From: Eucommia ulmoides | Lineage: Eukaryota; Streptophyta; Magnoliopsida; Garryales; Eucommiaceae | Reading direction: 5' to 3' | Length of the DNA stretch: 64,000 nt | Assembly: GCA_016647705.1 (NCBI GenBank) | Contig: CM028328.1 | Span: forward strand, 4,365,311 to 4,429,310 | Shown here: one piece after another, positions 34,124 through 44,296 of the stretch | How positions within the stretch are numbered: position 1 is the stretch's first letter | Layout: each line of letters begins with the position of its first letter | Program-made: the position numbers and the translations under genes | The notes under the pieces: model-generated | Told to the model about the DNA's origin: nothing | What the model saw: only the letters and a program-made list of their open reading frames with translations | Databases searched by the model: none

Positions 34124-35680
34124 ATGTCGAAGACTCGAAGGGCACACCCTCCACTTCCTGCCAACGAGGATAACTGCCCCCCCCAGGATTAGGCAGGACC
34201 ATCCACTCTGCCACTTAGGGCTGCGGGGCAGACCTCGGGAGCTATGGAGACATCTCAGGATGATCTCCTTGAACGCCAAATAGAAGAGTTCAAGTCAAAT
34301 GTATAACTCCTCCTCGCGCGCTTGCCACCGCGCCCTATTCAAGGTGGACCAGCCCTCCAACCCGCAATGCCCGAGGTGCCGCTTCAAGATCGCAATGTTT
34401 TTTTGGACACTCCGAATGGGAAAAAGCCCGAGGGCCGCCCTTCGCCTTACAACCCTGAGTTTGCAGGACAAGAGAGGGCCTCCCTGCAATGCTAAGATCT
34501 CCACCTCATCCGCTACGCGAATTTGTGCCAAGGGATATGTCAGTGTCCCCTAATGGTTGAGCTTTTCATTGGCCTACCAGGTCCGATCATAGAGGTTGGC
34601 GCGAGGGCGAAGTTGACACCTACTCACCTCTCTTCTATCACCCTGCGACCCGAGCTGCGGGCAGTAGGATCTAGGTAGAGCCCCGAGTAGGAGAGGCTGT
34701 GGAGCATCGTCTGGATAACATGAAAGCCCTTCTCCAAGAGGTTCAAGGAGGCTGGGTAGGACCGGGTGTTATTCCGGAGGTAAATTCTCTTTTTGTGGAT
34801 GAGATTCTGGAAGAAGTAGCGCTGAGGCACTTCACCCAACCCTAGATAAGTCCGTATAATGGGACTTCAGATTCCGTTCACCAATTTTCTATGTTTAAAT
34901 CTCATATGGACATGCAGGTGGTCTATGTAGCTTTGTTGTGCAGAGCCTTTCCCATCACCCTCATAGATGTAATAAGATAGTGGTTCCAAGGTTTGAGGCC
35001 AACGTCCATATCCACCTTCAGGGAACTCGAGCAGTTGTTCCTGGCTTATTTCAGCCGCTCCCAGCGGAGGCCGAGGACTGTGGCTCATATCCTCACTTTT
35101 CGACAAGAGCCCACTGAATCTATGGGTGATTACATTGAGCGTTTCAACCGAGAAGCAAATATGTGCGATGACCTGCCTGACGTTGTTGCACTGAATGCCT
35201 TCGTTGACGGGTTCCGGCATCAAAGATTATCCTACGACCTTTGTTCCAACCTTGCTCTCATACTCAATCAAGCTCTAGACCATGGAACTAGATTCCATGG
35301 TGCTGACCTTCATGTTCCAACTAGGAGAGAGTGGGAAAGAGCAAACCAGCCGAGGGAACCAAAGAATAGATGTTCAAATCAAACCCAAGGCTCAAGACGA
35401 TTACAAGCAGAAGGAAGATTGGGACCCCTACTCGGGGAGAAGAGACCACTTTCCCACCCAGGGCGTCGCCAACAAGGGTTTACCCCACTCACAGTCTCGG
35501 TAGCCGTCATCTTTGTGGAGAATTTAGGGTAGGATTTCTTTTCTCCTACGCTACCCCCGAGAGAGAAGCCACTCAGAAGGGCAATAACCAAGCACTGTGC
35601 GTTCCACCAGGACCGGGGGCACTTTACTGAGGACTGCTTCCAGCTAAAGTAGGAAATCAAAGCCCTCATCTGAAGAAGGT
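34124..35680 (+). pseudogene. Tat Gypsy gag remnant
   Basis: ATG at 34124 (MSKTRRAHPPLPANED) followed by a stop after about 20 codons. Capsid core segments follow in other frames: MCRAFP-like LLCRAFPITLIDVI, FRELEQLFLAYFSRSQRRP, ESMGDYIERFNREA and VDGFRH. Near 35600-35650 is an FHQDRGHFTEDCFQLK segment, the CCHC-like knuckle typical of Tat gag. Several stops and frame changes. Confidence 0.8.
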
Positions 35681-35822
35681 ATCTTGGGAACTACGTTCGG
35701 AGGGGAATCAAAAGCGCCCTGTCGAGGAAGAACCGTCAGTAGAGCCTTAGGCCCAGAGGAGACGGGGGAACCGCCTTCGTCCGTAGCCCCGGAGGGCAAA
35801 CACTAGGGACGATTAATAACAC

Positions 35823-36460
35823 GTGGATGGAGAGATCAACGTCATCCACGGTGGACTCGGTTCTGAGGGTAAAACTTTATATTCTAAAAAGAAGTATAAG
35901 CGAAGGGCCAAACGAAAAGCGGACGGGGACATATATGAAGTAAGCATCGTAGATGCTTCCACGCACAATATTATATCCTTCAGCGAGACCGACCTCCAAG
36001 GAGTACATATGCCCTGAGATGATTCCCTAAGCATTACTACCTTGGTTAGTCATTTCAGGATGGGGCGTGTCTTGGTCGATAGAGGGAGTTTAGCTGACAT
36101 CATCTTTAAATTAGCCTTTGACAAGTTGGGGACAGAGACCGCTGCTCTACAACCCACTAAGTCCCTCCTAGTTGGTTTTGGGAGGGAAGTGGTCAATTCC
36201 CTTGAATGGGCCTCCTTGCCTGTCATGATTGGGACAAGTCCAAGGTCCGTGATGATATGGGCTAAGTTCTTAATTGTGGACAGACTGTTGCCCTATAACG
36301 CTATCATGGGGAGATCGTCTGTCTCAGCTTTCAAGGCAGTTTGCTCTCTGTACCATTAAATCATGAAATTCCCAACCAATTACGAGAACGAAGAGGTTAT
36401 AGGTGACCAGGAGACATCACACGCCTGTGCTCGAAAGGCACTGGAGCAAGCGAAATAACA
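35823..36460 (+). pseudogene. Tat Gypsy protease remnant
   Basis: Starts with EINVIHGGLGSEGK, the usual lead-in to the Tat protease. It then has LVDRGSLADIIF, where the active-site Asp is kept but the residue after it is Arg rather than the usual Asn/Thr. Continues with SLPVMIGTSPRSVMI, FLIVDRLLPYNAIMGRSS and the boundary sequence MKFPTNYENEEVIGDQ. A stop separates DLQGVHMP from the rest. Confidence 0.82.
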
Positions 36461-36467
36461 ACCAGTA

Positions 36468-37330
36468 GTGGGGCCTGAGCCCCAAGGGTTTGAGCTGGCA
36501 ACTCCTGAGCTCATGGCCCTAGATGCTGAAGTAGTCTTGGTGCTGATTGATGACCCCAAAGATGAGGAGCCAGGCCCCCGCCTACATGAAGACTTGGTTG
36601 AAGTTTCGATTCACCTAACTCTTCAAGAGAGTATTGTCAGAGTAGGATCCAAGCTTGCCTCTAGACAACGGGTTGAGCTCACAAAACTACTACAAAATAA
36701 CGTCGATGTATTCGCTTGGTCCCATAATGAGCTCCCCAGAATCGATCCAAAAGTGTCCATGCACAGGCTGCATACAAACCCACACCATCATCCAGTCAGA
36801 CAAAAAAGAAGGAAGTTCCACCCTGAACGCCAGAAAATCATTGAAGAAGAAATGCAGAAGTTGATCAAGTCTGGTGTCATGGAAAATATGACATTTTCGG
36901 ACTGGTTGTCCAATGTTGTGCTCACCCTTAAAGCTGGAGGTAAGTGGAGACTCTGCGTTGACTTTAAGGACCTCAACAAGGCCTACCCCAAAGACTTTTT
37001 TCCTCTGTCGATGATTGATCTTATCATTGATGTCACGGTGGATCACGGGCTCCTTAGCTTTTTGGACACTTATGCCGGCTACAATTAGATCCTCACGTTC
37101 CCCCTGATGAGAGTAAGACATCATTCATTACGAACATAAGAACATACTGCTATAAGGTGATGCTCTTCGGCCTGCGCAATGCCGGAGCCACCTACCAGAG
37201 ATTGGTCAACAAAATGTTTAAAGAATAGATTGGTAAGACCATGGAGGTTTACATTGATGATATGCTGGTGAAAAGATCGTGAGCTACTGATCACCTGGCG
37301 CACCTCCAGAAATATTTTGACACGCTAAGA
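36468..37330 (+). pseudogene. Tat Gypsy reverse transcriptase remnant
   Basis: Contains DVFAWSHNELPRIDP, KRRKFHPERQKIIEEEMQKL, KWRLCVDFKDLNKAYPKD and SFLDTYAGYN, then a stop at 37088. After a frame change it resumes with FITNIRTYCYKVMLFGLRNAGATYQRL, and the catalytic box VYIDDMLVK is intact before another stop. Typical Ty3/Gypsy RT. Confidence 0.88.
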
Positions 37331-37383
37331 CCCACCGGATAAAGCTTAACCCCACCAAGTGCATCTTCGGCGTCTCTGCCGAG

Positions 37384-38040
37384 ATGTTCCTTGGTTTTAT
37401 GGTCTCTCAGTACAGAATTGATGCCAACCCTGACCAGATTACGGCTATACTCTGCATGTCTTCGCCCCGCTCAAAGAAAGAAATCCAAATGCTGACTGGA
37501 AGGCTTGCAGCCCTGAACCAGTTCATGTCTAAGTCTTCAAAGCGTTGTTTTCCCTTTTTTAAAGTACTTCGTAGGAACAAATACTTTAACTGGACAAGTG
37601 AGTGTGAAGCTGTATTTTGTTATCTGAAACATTACCTCTTCTCAGCTTCCCTACTTAGCACTCCCAAGGTGGGGGACGAGCTGTTCTTATATATTTTTGC
37701 TTCTTCAACCGCGGTAAGCTTAGCCCTGGTGAGAGAGAAAAATGGTGTTCAGAACCCGGTGTACTACTCCAGCACGGTCCTCTTGGATGCTGAGACCAGA
37801 TACTCGAGATTCGAAAAGTTGGTCTATGCCCTGCTGACCGCCTCAAGAAAACTCTGGCAATATTTCCAGGCACACACTATTGTGGTTTTGACCGACCAAC
37901 CCCTGAAGCAAATCCTGCATTCTCTTGTTGTCTTAAGAAGGCTGATGAAATACAACTTTGAGGTGAGATAATTCCATATTAAATATCGACCGAGAACGAC
38001 CATCAAAGGCCAAATCCTTACTGATTTAATTGCAAAACTC
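37384..38040 (+). pseudogene. Tat Gypsy RNase H (first) remnant
   Basis: RT connection segment MFLGFMVSQYRIDANPDQI and LTGRLAALNQFMSKS, then the RNase H core with FLYIFASSTAVSLALV, where the first active-site Asp position is not Asp. Continues with PVYYSSTVLLDAETRYSRFE, WQYFQAHTIVVLTDQPL and KYNFEVR, ending in a stop at 37971. The tail FHIKYRPRTTIKGQILTDLI follows in frame. Confidence 0.85.
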
Positions 38041-38149
38041 ACCTTCCCAGAAGAACAGGATATGAAAGTAAATCATCAGATGCCTCTGTCTCTGGGAGAC
38101 CCGGGGACCTCCTCCAACCCATGCGACTTCGATCCGACAGCGTGACAGC

Positions 38150-38620
38150 TCTTTACAGATGGATCATCCAATGTGAGCGATTGTGGGGCGAGAATGATTC
38201 TGGTAGCCCCTGATAAAAAAGTTGTTGAATATGCTCTCTAACTCGGGTTCAAGGCTATGAACAATGAATCTAAGTACGAAGCCTTGCTCATTGGTCTCTA
38301 CTTTGCGAGGGAATTTAATGTGCAAACTCTCATTGTCTTTTGTAACTCGCAACTTGTGGTCAACCAGGTGAACATAAGCTATATGGAAAAGGATCCAAGT
38401 ATGTTGGCATACTTGGAAAGGGTCAAAGTACTTATGATGAATTTTGAAAAAATCCAAGTGTTGCAAATCCCGCGCGAAGAGAACAAGCATGCTAACGCCC
38501 TTGCAAATCTAGCCTCGGCGATAGAGTGGACTCTGAAAAGGAGCATCCCTATAGAGTACTTTGACACCCCAAGCATTTCAGCCTCAGATCCAGTTGTCAC
38601 TCTTTGTGAACTCACTAATT
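38150..38620 (+). pseudogene. Second (archaeal-type) RNase H remnant of the Tat element
   Basis: LFTDGSSNVSDCGARMILVAP, a stop, then NNESKYEALLIGLYFA, VFCNSQLVVNQVN and HANALANLASA. These are the Asp, Glu, Asp and His-type motifs of the additional RNase H (aRNH) that follows the first one in Tat-clade Gypsy elements. Residue KYE stands where the usual acidic motif is. One stop interrupts it at about 38238. Confidence 0.83.
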
Positions 38621-38631
38621 AGCCAACTTGG

Positions 38632-39820
38632 ATGGATTCAATCAAGCAATACCTAGAGCGAGGTACCCTCCTAGGGGATCGGACGGAGTCTAGGAGAGTA
38701 CGCTACCGGGCAGCAATGTACACTCTCATTGACAGAGTTCTTTACCGGAAGTCATTCTCTGGCCCCTATTCCAGATGTCTCCATCCTGAAGAAGCTAAGT
38801 TTGTCCTGAGCGAGACTCACGAATGATTGTGCAACAACCACTCGGAGGGTAGGTCTCTCGGCGAAAAACTACTCCGCCAAGGATGTTTCTGGCCCAAAAT
38901 GCATGAGGATGCCATGAAATTCATTAAGAAATGCGATAAGTGTCAGAGATTTTCCCCACACCTCACGCTCTTCCCACCGTGCTGGTTTCGATGACAAGTC
39001 CATGGCCCTTTTCCCAGTGGGGCATTAACCTGCTTGAGCCCTTCCCTCAAGGGATTAGGCAGAGGAAGTTTTTGATCGTCACCATTAATTATTTCACAAA
39101 GTAGGTCAAGGCTGAGCCACTGGCGCGAATCACCAAGGAAAAAATCTGTGACTTTGCATGGAAGAGCATAGAGTGCCGGTTTGGAGTCCCAAGGGCAATT
39201 ATATCCGACATTGGTACCCAGTTCAACAATTCCCTCTTCATTGCCTTCTGTGAAGAGCTAGGGATCATGACGAACTTTGCCTCCCCCGGCCACCCTTAAT
39301 CAAATGGCCAAGTGGAGGTTACAAATAAGACCATCTTGCACGTATTGAAAACAAGACTTGATAAGTTAAAAGGATGGTGGTAGAAGACATCTACCCTGTC
39401 CTCTGGGCGTACCACACCACTCTAAGAACTCTAACCGGAGAAACACCTTTTGCGATAGCCTTTGATCAAATTAAGAATAATGCAGCATTATCACTAAGCC
39501 TTGACCTCCTTGAAGAGCGAAGGGAATAAGCTCATATTCGGCAAGTTGTCTATCACTAAAGGATAGCAAAATACTACGACCGATGAGTCCGCCCTCACTC
39601 CTTTGATATCGGTGACTTTGTTCTCAAAAACGTCACTTTGGCTACCAAAGAACAAGGCACCGGGAAGTTAGCCCCCACTTGGAAAAGTTCGTATAGGGTC
39701 ACCGGGATCACATGTCCAGGTACCTACTATCTTGAAACAGAGGAAGGTGTGCCACTCAGGCACCCGTGGAACGTCGATCATCTGAAACGCTATTTTTGTA
39801 GGGAAGATTTACCTTTGTAA
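38632..39820 (+). pseudogene. Tat Gypsy integrase remnant
   Basis: Zinc-binding part: HEDAMKFIKKCDKCQRF with a preceding SEGRSLGEKLLRQGCFWP. Core: WPFSQWGINLLEPFPQG, FGVPRAIISDIGTQFNN and FASPGHP-stop-SNGQVEV. C-terminal segment: GDFVLKNV-like and LAPTWKSSYRVTGITCPGTYYL, ending RHPWNVDHLKRYF, the usual end of Tat pol. Many stops. Confidence 0.85.
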
Positions 39821-40694
39821 ATAACTTCTGCTTTGTACGGTGTAATAGTTTTTGCTTATCAAAATAAAGAAGATGTTGTGTACAATGTGCCTTGTGCTCC
39901 TCCAAGTAAACGGCATCCCGGCCCATAGGGTCGCGGGTGATTTTCTATAACGGCCTCTTGATACTCAATGTTGTGGAGGACTCTCCGCAAGACTCATCCT
40001 AGCGTTCAGCGTCGAGGGTGACAACCAGACCCTCTCCAGAGGTCAATAGTCCGTACCTAGGGAAAGACTAAGGTCATCCACCAAGGGCGGGGCATTGATC
40101 GGGTCTGAGGACCTACAACTAAGTACCTCTCCCCACCAGTCGATGATAAGTCTGATGCTTTAAAGGAGAAGGTGCTCCTGCATGGGCTAAAAATTAGATA
40201 ACCTGAAAAGGTTCAGGAATGAACTTGACTAGGAAGAACTCGCCAATGACCAACTATGGGACACCAACCGTCATGTTGAATCTTTGTGGACTGAGAAGAC
40301 CAGGCACCCTAGGAAACCATCCTCCTAAGTCTGCGACAAAATTTTCTTACGATCAACTCATGTCCCAGACTAGAGGGGTAGTGGTCCAAGGCTCTGGACG
40401 GAGACAAGAAGTTCTTGAAGTTTTTGTTTAGAGAAGTTTTTGTATACTTTTCAAAATTTTACAACTCTAAAAATCATGTTAGGCAGAGAATGATGTGGCA
40501 AAAACGTCGGGAAGTAGAGCAGACTTGCAGAAGTACACAAAAAATAATTTACATTCATATGTTCAAAAGATGTACAAAAATGGGTCATCAACCCATTACA
40601 AAAAGAGAGGATCGTCCACCCAATGCAAGTCGACAAAAAGAATAAGTAAAAAGTCTACAAAAACTCAAGTGTTGGGGAAGTAACGGCCCGGAGA
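39821..40694. other. Spacer between pol and the antisense ORF
   Basis: Non-coding part of the Tat element after integrase. The short frames at 40219, 40415 and 40495 have no recognisable motif. It lies at the 3' side of the antisense ORF and may hold its terminator. Confidence 0.5.
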
Positions 40695-43122
40695 TTAGTC
40701 CTCTCCACCCTCAAAATGAGGAGTGTCCTCGAGGGGGGAAGAAACGTCAAGCTCACCCTCTTCAGAGGCCTCCTCAATAGCACCGTCCCCCTCAGCATCT
40801 TCCTGCCCAGCACTTTCATGCTCAACATCATCCTCCAGCTCAGAGAACTCCATCTTTACATGGATAAGGGAGAAGTCAGGGTGCAAGCGGTGGATGACCT
40901 TTATTATGGCCTTGTTCCCAGTCTCCAGGAAGGCGTTGACCATATTCTCCTGAAGCTTTTCATACTCGGGGCCCTCCTTCAATTGTTCTACTGCCTCTGA
41001 TTTGCCCTTCTCCCTGGACTGGGCAGTGGTGGCCTGAGACTCCTGCTCCTGCTTCTAGTCTTTAGTGAGCCGCTTGTATGAGGCTAACTCGGCCTAGAGT
41101 TTATCAATCCGCGAATTGAGATTCTGTCGATCAGTCCGAAGTTAAAGATTCTCCGTCCGAAGAGCGAACAGATCAGCACGGAGTTTGGCCTCCACCTCAT
41201 CACTCTTTTTTAAAGAGGCTCGTTGAGAGTCCACCTCGGCAATGAGTCCGTCTTCAGAGAAGATCTGGTTCGCCAGCCAGTAATACCGAAGGGCAACCTG
41301 CTGAGAGAAGTAAGTTGGGTAGATGAGAACATGCCCGAGAAACTCAAAATGATTTACAAAGAAAATAAGCCCTAAGAAAGAGTGAAACACTTACCCCTGT
41401 CAAGTCTCTGTAGACGTCTCTGAAAAGCCACTCAAGGTTGGTACTTACAATCTTTTTTATATCAGCCAGAGGGGTTACCCGGCCCAGGAACCCTGGTGCA
41501 AGAGCTGGATTATCCAGCAGGCGAGTGTTGACCTCCACCCCGGTATTCCCGACTCCGAAAAATTGGGACGAGCCTTAAGAGGGATAAGAGCTGCTAATAC
41601 AGGCTTTGTGGGATGCCTTCCCTATAGCGCGCCTTGCTTGGTCAACTCCCCGACAGGGCGGTTGCCCCTCTCCTGCGGAGTCACCCTAGTGTCCGGCCCT
41701 CATGCGCTAGGACTGAACTTTTTGGTCTTTGCCCTAGTGCGGGTTGGAGGTTGGGAAGGTGGAGCACCATCCTGGAAGAATTGTCCCTGCTCAATATTGG
41801 GGCCCTCTAGGGCCCCAATCTATCTCTTAGCAATAATCTTCCTCAGCAAAGAAACGTGTCCATACCTGTCAAAAAATCACGGCTCAGAATATTGGACATT
41901 AGGCATGAAAAATGCACGATCAGGAATTTTTTTTACTGTTCTAAGGCCTCGACAGGAGCTCAACAGAGGGCAAAGACAGAGCTCGGTAGAAGTTGATGTC
42001 GTATAGAGTCGAGCTTAACAACTTGTTTACTTGGTTGAAGGGTGTCCTTAGTATCCTCTCTCTCTCTCTGCGTAGCGATCTTAGAACGCAATTCTTGTGC
42101 CTTGTGCAACTTCTTACCCAGTTTTTCACGCTCTGTAAAAATAAGACAGGAACCCAGTAAGTGCAAAGTACCTGGAGCACCATTCTCTCAGTTACCCCCA
42201 AGATTTCTTTACTAGTATGTCCCCAGTGTCGCTGAATGGGATTCGGGTGGTCCTCCTCGTCAGGGCTGAACTCCCAGCCGTCACCACTAAGGTCAAAATA
42301 CCTCAGTTTCCACTTTGGCGCGCGGGCCTCCATGTTAGTTAGGAATGCTGACCTGGAGGACACGTAGCATAGCCTCGCACATGATGGCAGATACTTGGTA
42401 GAGAAGAAAGCACAAAAAAGTTCCAGGCTTGGCTCAACCCCATCCACCTTAAAGATAATGTACGCCGCTATCACTATCTTCGTACTGACCGGAGCCAACT
42501 GTGAGGAACACAGCCTAAGCTCCTTACAGATCGCTCGGACCTAGGGGTGAATGGTAAAGCAAAGTTCTACAATCAGTTGGTGGAGGAACACAGTAATGAA
42601 GCCCGGGGGTGGCTGGTGTGCCCTTTGGTCAGCATAAGGCATCCTTGTCATGACGGAATCCAGGAAGGTGTATAAGCTACGAGCTTTCACCAGGTCCTTC
42701 TCAGTTACGTTGGACTGAAAATCCCAGAGGGGACTCTGGACGGGAATAACGGAATGCAAAATCTCGAGTTCTAGACCACAGACGGGCCACGGCACCAGGG
42801 GAATCGCTTGGAGGAACACTGTTTGTGTTACACGGTCCTTCTCCTCCGGAATGGGGACAAAAATGGGCTCCTGCGAGGAGCCTTCTCCTCTGCACTCGTC
42901 AGGATAACCGATCACGGACACCAGGTCAGCTAAGAAAGGTTTTCCCCTAGGAGAAGGTGTCCGAACCACCAGAGAAAAAAAAGATGAGCTCAGGGCGCCC
43001 GTGCAACGTTTGACATCCCTGGTAGAAAAGGAGGCTCGCTTCGATGTGTCAGAGCCTGAACTGCTCCCTGAGCTACTCTCAGAGGAAGAAGAATATTCAG
43101 AACTAGAAATGCGAGAAAACAT
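40695..43122 (-). pseudogene. Long antisense ORF of the Tat element, 'putative gypsy type transposon' family
   Basis: Read on the minus strand from ATG at 43122 (MFSRISSSEYSSSSESSSGS, a Ser-rich start). It runs in one frame past VRTPSPRGKPFLADLVSVIG to 42541, where a single in-frame TAG occurs. The same frame then continues with RAICKELRLC, KIVIAAYIIFKVDGVEPSLELF, APKWKLRYFDLSGDGWEF to 41941. Further down, minus-strand segments 41538-41344, 41390-41142 and 40982-40695 add a heptad-rich RADLFALRTENL part and a tail with VIHRLHPDFSLIHVKMEF and an acidic end. These features resemble the Pfam family Transposase_28 (putative gypsy type transposon), known as antisense extra ORFs between pol and the 3' LTR in some Tat elements. 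Function unknown. Frame jumps may be introns or decay. Confidence 0.68.
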
Positions 43123-43449
43123 TTCAAAAATAAAAATATCGTGCAAAAAAACTTCTTAGAAAGCGCCTAGAGAACTCGAATGCATTTAAATGAGGTTCTT
43201 TCTCTATTTATAAGAAAATTAGCCTTGAATCGACGAATACATCGATAGGTGCACCGGGAGCGCCACCTAGGCCCCTTGGGGCCAGCATACGGGCTGGCCC
43301 CAGTAGGGCCAGCCCATCCTGCAGCGTAGTCGGGCACGACTCGACCCCTCGTGCACTCGGCGCGTGCTCTTTCTCTCAGGCTCGCCTCAATTTTCTCAGT
43401 GGTGATGGCCAGTTCATGCTTAGGACTTATTCACGGTGAACGTGTGTCA

Positions 43450-43807
43450 CCCTAAAAATTGAAAAAATTTGGGCTCGCCTTGCCATGCTACTTGACCCCG
43501 GACCCCGACTATATGGGAGCCTATTTCAGATTAGCTCCTTAGAAATTCTAATTGTGGAAAAAACGACGCCCTGGAAATCAAAAAAATTTGGGGTCGCCCT
43601 GCTGTGCTACCTAACCCCGAACCCAGCAATATAAAAGCCTATTTCAAATTAGCTCATCTGAAAAGTTCAACTCTTGAAAAATTGTTGTCCTCGAAAGTGA
43701 AGAAATTTGGGGTAGCCCTGCCATGTTACTTGACCCCAGATCCCGACCGTATGGGGGCTTATTTCGAATAAGTTCCTCAGGAGAAAACTAACTCTTGGAA
43801 AAATGTC
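43450..43807 (+). repeat. Three ~119-bp tandem repeats in the Tat 3' UTR
   Basis: Units 43450-43568, 43569-43687 and 43688-43807. Each holds AAAAATTTGGG(G/C)T(C/A)GCC, TGCCATG-like GCTACTTGACCCC, CCTATTTC(A/G)AAT(T/A)AG and ends in TTGGAAAAA.. before G. They lie between the antisense ORF start and the 3' LTR, the hypervariable 3' UTR where Tat elements often carry tandem repeats. Confidence 0.85.
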
Positions 43808-44296
43808 GATCATAGGTGTTTCTCGCGCTTCAAAGTCTCCAAGACGCCCGTTTCATCCAGGAGTTAATATCCCTAACCGCCTCGCTTCCCTCGCCACGCA
43901 GGGCTAGAGGGTAATTGATGAGGGTATTTTTGGGCACCTTTAAGTCAGCACTTAGGACCCAACCACGTGTCCGTTGTCATAGTGACAGGGACGCATTTCG
44001 AAATCCACAACGCCACGCTGGATCATACATCGATCACGGCTCCTTCCTAGAACCTCATTTGTATCCAGAGAAGAGTGAGAAGCCCCATAGGAACGTGCCA
44101 CTCTAAGCTCTACGTCGTGCCCTGGGCAATTAGTTTCAGAGACTCAGTCGTTCACCTCGATCGACTCCCCCTTTCAGCTTGTTTCTTCTCCAGGACTCTA
44201 CGGATCTCCGCTCTCCTCTACCAACTCACTGCTGCAGGCCTGATAAAGGCCTGCGGTCTTCACCAAATAGTCCCAAAAGACTAAGCCCAGCGATTA

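Noticed and set aside
34052..37873. Minus-strand frames of 60-144 codons opposite gag-pol
   Set aside because: Shadows of the sense gag-pol remnants. They show no motif of their own, unlike the antisense ORF at 40695-43122.
43450..43807. Regular direct repeats as a possible CRISPR array
   Set aside because: The repeats are contiguous 119-bp units without spacers, in a plant retrotransposon; no cas genes.
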